A stretch of 64,000 nucleotides of DNA, taken from Neorhizobium sp. SOG26 (GTDB lineage Bacteria; Pseudomonadota; Alphaproteobacteria; Rhizobiales; Rhizobiaceae). The stretch's first letter is position 1. Each line of letters begins with the position of its first letter. Shown here piece after piece: positions 55,892 through 64,000 of the stretch. The notes under the pieces are model-generated. The model did no database searches. It was given only the letters and a program-made list of their open reading frames with translations, and had not been told where the DNA came from. The stretch lies in assembly GCF_003491345.1 (NCBI RefSeq), contig NZ_CP025513.1:310001-374000 (forward strand). Reading direction: 5' to 3'. The position numbers and the translations under genes were made by a program.

Positions 55892-57445
55892 ATGAACGGC
55901 GCCGATATGCTCTGTGATGTCCTGCTGGTGAATGGCGTCGACGTCTGCTTCGCCAATCCTGGTACGTCGGAGATGCACTTCGTCGCCGCGCTCGACCGCA
56001 AGCCGGAAATGCGATGCGTACTTGGCCTTTCTGAAGGTGTGGTGACCGGCATGGCGGACGGTTACGCGCGCATGACCGACAAACCGGCTGCGACGCTGCT
56101 GCATCTAGGCCCGGGTCTGGCGAACGGTCTCGCCAATTTGCACAACGCCCGCCGCGCCAGAACGCCGATCTTGAACGTCGTCGGGGACCATGCATCGTAC
56201 CACCTGCAGTATGACGCGCCGCTGACCAGCGATATCGAGAGTCTCGCGCGCCCGATGTCACACTGGGTTGGGCGCGCGGCAGGACCGCAGGATATCCGTC
56301 GCTGCACAGAAGAGGGTTTTGCTGCGGCGATATCCAGGCGTGGTGTTTCCACAATGATCCTGCCCGCGGACGCGGCGTGGGGGGAGGTATCGGCCGAAGC
56401 GCTATCGCCGGCCTCCGTTCCTGCTCCTCCCGCGCTGGACGATGCCGCGTTGAAGGCGGCAGTTGCAGCCTTGAAGAGAGGCAAACGTACGGTCATCATC
56501 CTCGGCGGCCGCGCACTGCGCGATAGGCCGCTTGCAACGGCAGGACGGATTGCTGCTGCAACCGGTGCTTCCCTTTTCTCGGTGCAGTCAGACCGCGGCG
56601 CGCGCGGCGCGGGCCGTGCGTTCGTCAGGCCAATCCCCTACAATATCGACCTGGCCGTCGAGACACTGAAGCCCTTCGAAGTTGCGATCTGTATCGGCCC
56701 GCAACGGCCCGTGACATTTTTCGCCTATCCGGGCAAGCCGAGCACCACGTTGCCACCGAACTGCGAGGTGCTCCAACTTGCGGAACATGAGCATGATCTG
56801 GCAGCCTCGCTAGAGGCTCTGGCCGATGGTCTGGGTGTTGCACCGAATGCTCCGTTTAGTTCGAACGTCTTCCGCCAAGGCGACATCCGCGTTCCTGACG
56901 GGGCTTTGACCTCTGATGCGATCAGCTTGGCCATCGCACGGTATCTACCGGAGAATGCCGTCGTCATCGATGAAGCCCTCACCTCGATCGGTCAATATCC
57001 CGCACTTTCTCCCGGCCTCCCTCCGCATGACCATCTCCCTATTACAGGGGGTTCGATTGGAATAGGTATTCCGCTTGCGGCAGGCGCGGCAATCGGTGCC
57101 CCTGATCGCAAAGTGGTCGCCATGCAGGCAGATGGCAGCGGAATGTACACAGTTCAGGGGCTCTGGACGCAGGCGCGCGAAAACCTCGACGTGGTCACCA
57201 TCATCTATGCGAATAATGCTTATCGCATCCTGCAAGGCGAGATGACGAACGTCGGCGTGAAGTCCTACGGGGTGAATGCGCGCAAGATGCTCGACCTCGA
57301 CCAGCCCCAGCTCGACTGGTGCTCTCTGGCCAAAGGTCTTGGTGTTGAATCCGGCCGAGCGACGAACACGGCTGAGTTCGTAAAGCTCTATACCGCAGCC
57401 CTTTCCCGAAAGGGCCCGTTCGTTATCGAAGCCGCCGTGGTCTGA
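55892..57445 (+). CDS. Thiamine-pyrophosphate enzyme, acetolactate synthase/decarboxylase type
   Basis: 517 residues, shorter than true acetolactate synthase. MNGADMLCDVLLVNGVDVCFANPGTSEMHFVAAL, catalytic Glu in GLSEGVVTGMADGYARM, and the TPP motif QADGSGMYTVQGLWTQARENLDVVTIIYANNAYRI. Resembles benzoylformate-decarboxylase-like 2-oxoacid decarboxylases. GGAAGG sets the ATG at 55892. Ends one base before the convergent RidA gene. With gabT it may turn an amine-derived 2-oxoacid into an aldehyde. Confidence 0.85.
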   Translation: MNGADMLCDVLLVNGVDVCFANPGTSEMHFVAALDRKPEMRCVLGLSEGVVTGMADGYARMTDKPAATLLHLGPGLANGLANLHNARRARTPILNVVGDHASYHLQYDAPLTSDIESLARPMSHWVGRAAGPQDIRRCTEEGFAAAISRRGVSTMILPADAAWGEVSAEALSPASVPAPPALDDAALKAAVAALKRGKRTVIILGGRALRDRPLATAGRIAAATGASLFSVQSDRGARGAGRAFVRPIPYNIDLAVETLKPFEVAICIGPQRPVTFFAYPGKPSTTLPPNCEVLQLAEHEHDLAASLEALADGLGVAPNAPFSSNVFRQGDIRVPDGALTSDAISLAIARYLPENAVVIDEALTSIGQYPALSPGLPPHDHLPITGGSIGIGIPLAAGAAIGAPDRKVVAMQADGSGMYTVQGLWTQARENLDVVTIIYANNAYRILQGEMTNVGVKSYGVNARKMLDLDQPQLDWCSLAKGLGVESGRATNTAEFVKLYTAALSRKGPFVIEAAVV

Positions 57446-57826
57446 TCACGCCGCCTTCGTGGCGGCGATCATGATCATCTCGACCTTGAGGTCCGGGCTG
57501 GCGAGCTTTGCCTCGAAGCAGGCACGCGCAGGCGGAGCGATGCCGGCTACCCACTCGTCCCATACTTCGTTCACCGCAGCGTAATCCTGCATGTCCGCGA
57601 GGATGAGTGCACAGAAAATCAAACCCTCCCTGGCGCTGCCGATCTCGGCCAAACGGCCCTCGGCCTTCGCGAGTAGCTGGCGCGTCTGCTCTGCCGCGGT
57701 AAGCGAACCATCATAGGGAGCCTGGGGCGTACAGGCGAAATAGCCTGTGCCGCCGTGGACAACAGCAAGGCTCCCGCGTTTGCCAACACCAAAGCGCTCG
57801 ATGATCGATGAAAAGTCTGAGGTCAT
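57446..57826 (-). CDS. RidA-family protein
   Basis: 126 residues: VHGGTGYFACTPQAPYDGSLTAAEQTRQLLAKAEGRLAEIGSAREGLIFCALILADMQDYAAVNEVWDEWVAG-APPARACFEAKLASPDLKVEMIMIAA. The Arg in PPARACFEA is the conserved enamine-binding residue. RidA proteins hydrolyse reactive 2-aminoacrylate-type imines, which fits a PLP-linked amine pathway. Last gene of the ABC operon. Confidence 0.88.
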   Translation of the reverse strand: MTSDFSSIIERFGVGKRGSLAVVHGGTGYFACTPQAPYDGSLTAAEQTRQLLAKAEGRLAEIGSAREGLIFCALILADMQDYAAVNEVWDEWVAGIAPPARACFEAKLASPDLKVEMIMIAATKAA

Positions 57827-57843
57827 GGAATAGGCCTGTCTTC

Positions 57844-58911
57844 TTACTTGGTGATGACGAAAACGGAGTCAGGCGTCCAGCTGATGCAGCATTCTTCACC
57901 TTCCTTGATGATGACCACGTCTGCGCCCAACACCCTCACCCGCATCGGGATGTCTCCGGCTCTGCCGATCACAAGCGCGTTGTCGCCGTAGTTGACGATC
58001 GTATCGACAATCATGCGAACGTTCTTTCGGTTTTCGACCTGATTACGAGACAGCTTGATGTGTTCAGGACGGATCAGCAGCGTCACGGCCTGACCATCTG
58101 TCAGTCGGTTATCAGCACCTGCGTATTCGAAGGATCCAAGCAGAGGGTTATCGGCTTCACGGCTTGCGGCATTCGTGACCGTTGCCGGGATCAGGTTACT
58201 TTCACCTATGAATGCAGCGACAAAAGACGTCTGTGGACGGTGATAGATATCAAGGGGTGCAGCACATTGTTCGATCCGACCCTTCTCGAACACGACGATG
58301 CGGTCAGACATCGACATGGCTTCTGACTGATCGTGGGTGACGAAAATCGTGGTGACCCCAAGACTGCGCTGAATGCGCTTGATCTCGATCTGCATCTGTT
58401 CACGCAGGTTTTTGTCAAGCGCGCCGAGCGGCTCGTCGAGCAGCAACAAGGAGGGTTCGAACACAAGAGCCCGCGCAAGGGCAACGCGCTGCTGTTGCCC
58501 GCCCGAAAGCTCTTTTGGATGCCTGTGGCCGAACCCCTTCAATCCGACAAGCGAAAGCATCTCTTCGGCCTGACGTAGGCCCTTTCCACGGCTTACGCCC
58601 CGCATCTGTAGCGGGAAGTACACGTTTTCCGCCGCTGTTTTGTGCGGAAATAGAGCGTAGTTCTGGAAGACAATGCCGATGTTGCGGTCGTGTGGCGCGA
58701 GCTCGGAGATCGATCGTCCGCCGACCTGGACGCTGCCGCCACTTGCCTTTTCGAAACCGGCTACGATCATCAACGTCGTCGTTTTGCCGGAGCCGCTAGG
58801 CCCAAGGAATGTTACAAACTCTCCCTTCTCGACGGACAGGCTCACGTTGTCCAACGCAGTGAAGTTCCCGTAGGACTTGGTGATACTGGAAAGTTCAAGA
58901 TAGCTCGTCAT
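57844..58911 (-). CDS. ABC transporter ATP-binding protein, polyamine type
   Basis: 355 residues: Walker A GPSGSGKTT (37-45), Q-loop VFQNYALFPH, signature LSGGQ (135-139), Walker B LLLLDEP, H-loop FVTHDQSEA and a C-terminal TOBE domain. PotA/spermidine-putrescine importer subfamily. Eighteen bases separate it from the permease gene upstream. Confidence 0.92.
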   Translation of the reverse strand: MTSYLELSSITKSYGNFTALDNVSLSVEKGEFVTFLGPSGSGKTTTLMIVAGFEKASGGSVQVGGRSISELAPHDRNIGIVFQNYALFPHKTAAENVYFPLQMRGVSRGKGLRQAEEMLSLVGLKGFGHRHPKELSGGQQQRVALARALVFEPSLLLLDEPLGALDKNLREQMQIEIKRIQRSLGVTTIFVTHDQSEAMSMSDRIVVFEKGRIEQCAAPLDIYHRPQTSFVAAFIGESNLIPATVTNAASREADNPLLGSFEYAGADNRLTDGQAVTLLIRPEHIKLSRNQVENRKNVRMIVDTIVNYGDNALVIGRAGDIPMRVRVLGADVVIIKEGEECCISWTPDSVFVITK

Positions 58912-58929
58912 CGGAAGGTCCTTGGAAAC

Positions 58930-59736
58930 TCAGTGTGCGCCGGCAGGTGATCGGCTTGGCTTGGGGACGCGGCTGCGAAGGGCGCTGATAAAGTAGGGAG
59001 CTGCAATGCCAACCAGTACGAGGAAGAACAGCAACGTTGAGATAACCGCAATTACGGGATCAGCTTCCTGCCGGATGCTATCGAACATCTTTCTCGGCAG
59101 GGTTTCGGCGTTCCGCCCGGAGATGAAGATTGCGACAACCGTCTCGTCGAACGATTGAACAAAGGCGAATAGCGCGCTGATGATCAGGCCCGGTCGCAGG
59201 ATCGGCAAGGTAACGTGAATGAACGTCTTGGTTGGACTTGCCCCGAGGCTCAGCGCCGCTCGTTCAAGATTTCTGTCGAAGCCTTTCAGGTTGGCGGAAA
59301 GCACCAGGAACGCGATAGGAACCGAAAGGCATGTGTGAGCCAGAATGACTCCCATGTGACTGTGGACGAGCCCGAGATCGCCCAGGTACGAGTAGTATCC
59401 AACAGCCATGACGATGTGAGGCACGGCTAGGGGCATCAGCATCATCAGGTCGGCGACGCTTTTTCCGCGGAACTTGTGGCGCACAAGGGCAAACGTGGCG
59501 GGCACCACAAGCAGCATTGTCAGCAAGGTCGTCGCCGAGGCGATGACGACGCTATTCCACGTCGGAATCAACCAGTCGAGATCGGTGAAGTAAGCGCGGT
59601 AATAGCCAAACCAATAGCCCGGTGGCGGAAACTGCAGCGAGCTTGCACTCGAGAACGACATGGGCACAACGATCACCAGTGGTGCTGCAATGAAGATAGT
59701 GACCAGGATGCCGGCCCAGCGCATGAACGTGTTCAT
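58930..59736 (-). CDS. ABC transporter permease (PotC-like)
   Basis: 268 residues with six transmembrane helices and the EAA loop LERAALSLGASPTKTFIHVTLPILRPGLI. Opens RWAGILVTIFIAAPLVIVVPMSFSSA. PotC/second permease of polyamine-type importers. Six bases after the first permease gene. Confidence 0.9.
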   Translation of the reverse strand: MNTFMRWAGILVTIFIAAPLVIVVPMSFSSASSLQFPPPGYWFGYYRAYFTDLDWLIPTWNSVVIASATTLLTMLLVVPATFALVRHKFRGKSVADLMMLMPLAVPHIVMAVGYYSYLGDLGLVHSHMGVILAHTCLSVPIAFLVLSANLKGFDRNLERAALSLGASPTKTFIHVTLPILRPGLIISALFAFVQSFDETVVAIFISGRNAETLPRKMFDSIRQEADPVIAVISTLLFFLVLVGIAAPYFISALRSRVPKPSRSPAGAH

Positions 59737-59742
59737 GAGTCA

Positions 59743-60591
59743 TCACCCCCAGAGTTTGTCGAGGCCGAAGCGGCGGTGATAGATGGTGAGGATCACGAAG
59801 GTGATGAACAGGAGGACCATGGCCATCGCCGAGCCCATTCCGAAGGCCAAGAATTCGTCGATCTGGTGACCGATGAGACCCGCGATCATCTGCTCGCGCG
59901 GGCTACCAAGCAGAACTGGCGTCACATAGAAGCCGAGGCAGATGACGAAGACCAGAACGGAACCATTGGCAATGCCTGGGGCGGTCAGAGGCAAATAAAC
60001 GTGCCTGAAGAGGGACCAGCCGCGGGCACCGAGACTCTCTGCTGACCGGATCAAAGCCGGATCGATCTTTTTCATGACCGAGAAGATATTCATGATCATG
60101 TAGGGCGCGAGGATGTGCACCATCGCGAGCGTCGAAGAGAAACGCGTGAAGAGGAGCTGAGGCGTGTCATCTATTCCGATCATCTGCAGAAGAGCGATCA
60201 GAGGCCCATTGTTACCGAGCAGGACCATCCAAGAGTAGGTTCGCACCAGAAAGCTGGTCCAGAAGCTCATGGTCACGAGCAAAAGGATGAACATAGCCGT
60301 GCGCGGCTTGGAATGCGCCATGAGGTAGGCGAGTGGGTAACCGACCGCCAGGCAGCAAACTGTCACGAAAGCGGCGGTAAGGAAGGTGTTGAGAAACACG
60401 CGCTGGTAAAGCGCTCCTGTCAGAACCCTCTCGTAGTTCACAAGAGAAAGACGAGGATCAGTCACGCTCATGATCGCAACATCGACGAGCGGAACGACGA
60501 AGAAGATCAGCATGTATATGCCGAGCGGCGCCAGTAGAAGCCACGGCCAGACATTGGTCTTTTCCGTCAATCTTGAGAGGCTTGAGCCCAT
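59743..60591 (-). CDS. ABC transporter permease (PotB-like)
   Basis: 282 residues. First permease: WPWLLLAPLGIYMLIFFVVPLVDVAIMSVTDPRLSLVNYERVL, EAA loop IRSAESLGARGWSLFRHVYLPLTAPGIANGSVLVFV. Six helices. Confidence 0.9.
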   Translation of the reverse strand: MGSSLSRLTEKTNVWPWLLLAPLGIYMLIFFVVPLVDVAIMSVTDPRLSLVNYERVLTGALYQRVFLNTFLTAAFVTVCCLAVGYPLAYLMAHSKPRTAMFILLLVTMSFWTSFLVRTYSWMVLLGNNGPLIALLQMIGIDDTPQLLFTRFSSTLAMVHILAPYMIMNIFSVMKKIDPALIRSAESLGARGWSLFRHVYLPLTAPGIANGSVLVFVICLGFYVTPVLLGSPREQMIAGLIGHQIDEFLAFGMGSAMAMVLLFITFVILTIYHRRFGLDKLWG

Positions 60592-60624
60592 TGGCTTCCC
60601 TTCTTATGGCTCGCTAGGTCGAAG

Positions 60625-60647
60625 CGGCATCGCCGGGGGCGATGCCG
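60625..60647 (-). other. Intercistronic hairpin between binding protein and permease
   Basis: Perfect 10-bp stem CGGCATCGCC / GGCGATGCCG with a 3-base loop, in the 87-bp gap after the binding-protein stop. Such stems often protect the binding-protein mRNA or partly terminate it so that it is made in excess over the permeases. Confidence 0.65.
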
Positions 60648-60678
60648 TTTTGGTTGAGATGGATTGGTTGAGCGAGTT

Positions 60679-61710
60679 TTAGCTCGCCGCCCACTCCTCG
60701 AACCGCTCTGCAAGTTCTGCCGGATCGATTCCGAAGTTCGCCATGTCCTGTTCGAAGGTGAGCTTGTAGTTATCAGGCGAAGTCGGCATGCGCTTGGCAT
60801 CCTCGGGGCTGACGAACTCATTCGACGCCGGATTCAACGGGCCGTAGTCTGCAGCCTTGGAGAAGCCTGCAAGCGGCTCAGCGCTCGTTGCGAACTCTAC
60901 AAACTTCCTGGCATTGTCGAGGTTTGGGGTATTCTTGGCGACCACCCAGTAGGCGCGCTCGATTTCGCCCTGGTTCCAGGTCATCGCGACCGGCGCACCC
61001 GCACTTTCAGCCTCGAAGTAGCGGCCATGCCAGATACCGATCATGTCCACCTCTCCATCACGCAGGATCTGCGTCGATTGAGCACCGGCTGTCCACCACA
61101 CCCGCACATGCGGCTTGATCTTGTCCAGTGACTTGAACGCACGATCGACGTCTAGCGGATAGAGATCCTTCGGGGCCACGCCGTCGGCCAGCAGAGCGAG
61201 CGGGATCACGCGCGAGGGGTAGCGCTGGAGAGAGCGGCCGCCGGGGAACTTCTCTACGTCCCAGAAATCGGCCCAGGTCTTCGGCGCCTCCTTATATTTG
61301 TCGGTACGCCAAGCGATAACCGTCGCGAATGCATGGGAAGCAGCACCATTCTCGAACAGGCCGCCCTCGTAGGGAGCCTGCAGTTCTTCAATGATCCCAG
61401 CCTGATTGGCACGTACAAGTTCACCGGCGCCAAGCGTAGTGACGTCGAACTCGTAGGTGCCGGTTTTCACCTGTTGGGCAAGCTTGGCAAAGGAGACGGG
61501 CGAAACGGTCTTGACCTGGATGCCGGTCTCCTTCGTGAAGGGCTCGATTAGATGTGTCTTGGCTGCCGTTTCCCAGGGCCCACCCCAGGTATTGACATAA
61601 AGAACCTTGTCCTGTGCTCGCACGACATACGGGGCGGCAAGCGAAGCCGTGATCGCCGCTCCGGCCGTCTGCAGGAACCGGCGACGGTTTGGCGTCATGA
61701 TTGTTGTCAT
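60679..61710 (-). CDS. ABC transporter solute-binding protein (PotD-like, Tat signal)
   Basis: 343 residues. Twin-arginine signal PNRRRFLQTAGAAITASLAAPYVVRA, then KVLYVNTWGGPWETAAKTHLIEPFTKETGIQVKTV, typical of family-1 polyamine/opine-type binding proteins. Residues DVTTLGAGELV and VWWTAGAQSTQIL line the presumed site. Substrate unknown; the family binds polyamines, GABA-like amines and related compounds. Confidence 0.9.
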   Translation of the reverse strand: MTTIMTPNRRRFLQTAGAAITASLAAPYVVRAQDKVLYVNTWGGPWETAAKTHLIEPFTKETGIQVKTVSPVSFAKLAQQVKTGTYEFDVTTLGAGELVRANQAGIIEELQAPYEGGLFENGAASHAFATVIAWRTDKYKEAPKTWADFWDVEKFPGGRSLQRYPSRVIPLALLADGVAPKDLYPLDVDRAFKSLDKIKPHVRVWWTAGAQSTQILRDGEVDMIGIWHGRYFEAESAGAPVAMTWNQGEIERAYWVVAKNTPNLDNARKFVEFATSAEPLAGFSKAADYGPLNPASNEFVSPEDAKRMPTSPDNYKLTFEQDMANFGIDPAELAERFEEWAAS

Positions 61711-61725
61711 GTCTGTTCTCCTCTC

Positions 61726-62697
61726 TTATGATTTTCTGAATGTGGCTTCGTAAAGCCTTAGCCAGTTGCCGTGGGTGATCTGCGCCACCTCGGCTTCAGA
61801 GAAGCCGACGGCACGTAGCCCGTCCGGAATGACGCGGATGTCCTCTATCTTCGTGAACCACTCCGGCGGCGCAGCCTTGAGCGGTTTGCCGGCAGAACTC
61901 GCGCCGTAGTCCTCACCCCGAGTCCAGCGGCCCTTGCGCATCCACGCGTAGTCGGGCGCGGTGAAGTTGTGGCTCTTGTCGGTACCGATTGCGACCGAGT
62001 CGATGCCGGCGATATCCACGGTGCGGGCGACCATCGTGCACCACGCCTCGATGGAGGCGCAGTACTCGTCCCCGGTGATGTTCCGATAAGCTGCACAGCC
62101 GATGACGCCGCCCGTGTCTTTCAATGCACGAATGACGTCATCCGACTTGTTACGCTTGTGCATGAAAAGCGACTGCGCGTTGGCATGCGTCACAGCGATC
62201 GGTTTTTCAGACACTTTGATTGCGTCCAAGGTGGTTCGGTCGCCGACATGGCTGCAATCGACAAGGATTCCGGCTGAATTCATCTCGCGGACCACTTCCT
62301 TACCAAAGCGGGCCAGACCGGAATCCTCCGCTTCGTAGCAGGAGCCACCGAGCTCGTTCTGATTGTTGTACGTCAGTTGCACGACGCGTACACCGAGTTC
62401 GGCGAACATCTCCACGAAACGGATGCGACCTTCAAAGAGGTTGGCGTTCTGGAAACCCATGATGATCGCGAGCTTGCCCGATTGCGATATGCGGGTGATA
62501 TCACGCGCCGTAAGAGCGATCTCAGCGATGTCGGCGTTGTCTCGAACGAGGTCGCGCCAACGACCTATTGAATCCATGGATTCAACGGCACCCTCCCAAA
62601 AGCCGCAGGTATTGACGACGCCGCCCACATCTCCTGCGAGGAGAGCTTGGAAAGCGGCACGATCGAAATGACCGCATTGCAACCCGTCGATGATCAT
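61726..62697 (-). CDS. Membrane dipeptidase (peptidase M19) family protein
   Basis: 323 residues: DGLQCGHFDRAAFQALLAGDVGGVVNTCGFWEGAVES, LTYNNQNELGGSCYEAEDSGLARFGKEVVREMNSAGILVDCSHVGDRTTLDAIKVSEKPIAVTHANAQSLFMHKRNKSDDVI, and ITHGNWLRLYE. His of SHVG and THAN are metal ligands; the canonical N-terminal HxD is replaced by QCGHFD. This variant branch sits next to binding-protein ABC genes in many alphaproteobacteria. May cleave an imported N-acyl or dipeptide-like compound. Confidence 0.85.
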   Translation of the reverse strand: MIIDGLQCGHFDRAAFQALLAGDVGGVVNTCGFWEGAVESMDSIGRWRDLVRDNADIAEIALTARDITRISQSGKLAIIMGFQNANLFEGRIRFVEMFAELGVRVVQLTYNNQNELGGSCYEAEDSGLARFGKEVVREMNSAGILVDCSHVGDRTTLDAIKVSEKPIAVTHANAQSLFMHKRNKSDDVIRALKDTGGVIGCAAYRNITGDEYCASIEAWCTMVARTVDIAGIDSVAIGTDKSHNFTAPDYAWMRKGRWTRGEDYGASSAGKPLKAAPPEWFTKIEDIRVIPDGLRAVGFSEAEVAQITHGNWLRLYEATFRKS

Positions 62698-63413
62698 GAT
62701 GCGGCTCCTTCCTTGATCCGTTCAGAGAGGTTCGAAGCCAGGAAGGAGACGTCTGTCTCGTCGTCGTTGTCTTTGCGACCGATAACGGTGCCGTCTTCGT
62801 TGACAATCATTGGCCCAGCATGTCGTCGTGAAACGGCGCTGTCCGTAGCAAGCGCTTGCTTCGCCAGATGGTAGATGCGCCACCAGAGATCAGCTTCGAT
62901 CTCGACACCTTCGTTGAGGAGAGCCCATAGCAACGGATCGTCTTCTTGAACGTCGCCTTTAACAGGAGCAGGTCTCGCTCTCAACACGTTGTCCCGGACG
63001 GTGATCGCCAGCCCCGATCTTCCACCGAAAGCGGCCGCGAGTTCCAGTTCGTCAGCGTCTGCCGCATTCTGCACTGTCAGTTCTGCGGAGCCATGGCGTG
63101 CGACGATCTCCCCAAGAAGATCGATAGCACTGGGCAGCGCAAACCACGCGTGCTCCCCATGGGCATCCAACGCGATCAAATTGTCGGTCTCGCTGACTAC
63201 GCTGATACGCACGGGATCGGCAGACTTGAAGTCGCCGAAGCGCCTTTCGAGCATGTCGAAGCCGCCCAGGCCACGCTTTTGCGAATACATCGGGAAGTCG
63301 CAGATCGCGAGGAAAAATCCCTTTGGAAGACTGCAAAGGGAGAAGATGCGCTCGGACATCAGGCGCATCTCGCGAGGCATCACCCTCATCGTGGTGCTGG
63401 ACAAGACATTCAT
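62694..63413 (-). CDS. DUF3726-like protein
   Basis: 239 residues, soluble, with many short strands: MNVLSSTTMRVMPREMRLMSERIFSLCSLPKGFFLAICDFPMYSQKRGLGGF at the start and ALNEGVEIEADLWWRIYHLAKQALATDSAVSRRHAGPMI near the end. I assign it to DUF3726 by memory with moderate certainty. Overlaps the dipeptidase by four bases (ATGA). Function unknown; conserved position suggests a role in the same pathway. Confidence 0.55.
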   Translation of the reverse strand: MNVLSSTTMRVMPREMRLMSERIFSLCSLPKGFFLAICDFPMYSQKRGLGGFDMLERRFGDFKSADPVRISVVSETDNLIALDAHGEHAWFALPSAIDLLGEIVARHGSAELTVQNAADADELELAAAFGGRSGLAITVRDNVLRARPAPVKGDVQEDDPLLWALLNEGVEIEADLWWRIYHLAKQALATDSAVSRRHAGPMIVNEDGTVIGRKDNDDETDVSFLASNLSERIKEGAAS

Positions 63414-64000
63414 AGAACTGGCTCCGCCGGGTAGTACCAAGTGCCAGTGTAACCGGCACGCAGATCATCAGGCGTCGGGGCGCCGTGATAAAGGACACCG
63501 CGCAGGTTGCGGCTCAGGAAATCCCGGCTCTTGTCGATGCCGTGGATGCCGACATTCATCAGCCTCACAAGGTCAATTGGAACGAACGCTTCGGAGTTAA
63601 TATTGGCGCGCGGCGTGTGATATTCGTGCCCTTTGAGGCTCTGAACCCGTGACACCATGTAGCGGTGCTGCGGGTGTTTCAAGAGAAAGCGAGCGACGGA
63701 AAGCGTGCGGTCTTCGGCATTGAGATCAGCGAGCAGGGCCTGGATGTTACCGCACACATCCAGACCAAGGTCCAAGGCGTCCGGCACTTCTTCACGAGCA
63801 CCTCGTCGGGGCTCCTCTGCCGTCTCGGACTTGTACCACACGTATTTGTAGGCGTCCGGACCCGACATATCCACGTCAAGAGCCCACTGGTAATCCTGGC
63901 GTACCAGCGCGATCAGATCTTCAACTCTATCGGCAGGAGAGACGACCAACTCATCGGGCGCCTTGACTGCCTGCAACAAGGCATCGGCCTCATCCGGTAC
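63410..64000 (-). CDS. Unknown protein, N-terminus cut by window edge
   Basis: At least 196 residues, open to the window end. SVARFLLKHPQHRYMVSRVQSLKGHEYHTPRANINSEAFVPIDLVRLMNVGIHGIDKSRDFLSRNLRGVLYHGAPTPDDLRAGYTGTWYYPAEPVL is a distinctive C-terminus that I cannot place. Overlaps the DUF3726-like gene by four bases and therefore belongs to the same operon. Confidence 0.7.
   Translation of the reverse strand, partial: VPDEADALLQAVKAPDELVVSPADRVEDLIALVRQDYQWALDVDMSGPDAYKYVWYKSETAEEPRRGAREEVPDALDLGLDVCGNIQALLADLNAEDRTLSVARFLLKHPQHRYMVSRVQSLKGHEYHTPRANINSEAFVPIDLVRLMNVGIHGIDKSRDFLSRNLRGVLYHGAPTPDDLRAGYTGTWYYPAEPVL

Overview
The window looks like accessory DNA from a member of the Rhizobiales (Rhizobium/Agrobacterium/Ensifer type), probably from a plasmid, chromid or genomic island. 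The reasons are the GC-rich coding sequence, the many small divergent regulator/enzyme cassettes, families common in rhizobia (DUF982, DUF6894, DUF4336 and DUF1989 relatives), IS66 and IS3 debris, and promoter-like motifs of the alphaproteobacterial EcfG (general stress response) type. No rRNA or CRISPR array was seen, and no tRNA was noticed. Nothing was searched against a database: names come from recognising motifs and whole-protein resemblance.

Layout. 0-5.7 kb: IS graveyard with a DUF982 remnant, an IS66 transposase fragment, a terminally complete IS3-family element with broken genes, a second IS3 fragment, and one intact methyltransferase. 5.7-10 kb: a LysE exporter divergent from a LuxR regulator, a haloacid-dehalogenase gene fused to the tail of an integrase, and a DUF1989 protein. 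10.4-14.6 kb: nrdHIEF (class Ib ribonucleotide reductase) behind a promoter with an NrdR box and a cobalamin riboswitch. 14.8-23.4 kb: two LysR/oxidoreductase divergent pairs, a PAP2 phosphatase, a small DUF6894 protein, the intact copy of the dehalogenase, a phytanoyl-CoA-dioxygenase-like enzyme and a DUF2798 membrane protein. 24.5-33.6 kb: a tightly overlapping minus-strand operon in which an FdhF/YdeP-type molybdoenzyme, c-type cytochromes and a complete caa3-type cytochrome oxidase with CtaG are encoded together, convergent with a diheme cytochrome c. 34.2-45.4 kb: a Crp/Fnr regulator, three secreted Gly/Ser/Thr-rich repeat proteins, an esterase, an erythromycin-esterase-like protein, a pyruvate-oxidase-like TPP enzyme, a cytochrome P450 and an SDR. 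46.4-53.6 kb: two CGNR zinc-finger regulators with neighbours, an EamA exporter, an XRE/monooxygenase/SnoaL group and a TacAT toxin-antitoxin pair. 53.9-64 kb: an XRE-cupin regulator, gabT and a TPP decarboxylase-like gene, convergent with an eight-gene operon (RidA, polyamine-type ABC transporter, M19 dipeptidase, DUF3726-like protein, a partial unknown).

How the parts fit. The best-supported regulatory logic is at nrdHIEF: NrdR should repress when dATP is high and the riboswitch should shut the operon off when B12 is plentiful, which fits a host with an alternative B12-dependent (class II) reductase. The 25-33 kb operon encodes a plausible short respiratory chain from a molybdoenzyme through cytochromes c to oxygen. 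A GGAAC-N16-nGTT motif lies in front of that operon and recurs before the secreted-repeat operon, the TPP enzyme, the P450 and one small unknown locus, suggesting a stress-induced block from about 33 to 43 kb. The right end looks like an amine or amino-acid-derivative uptake and breakdown module.
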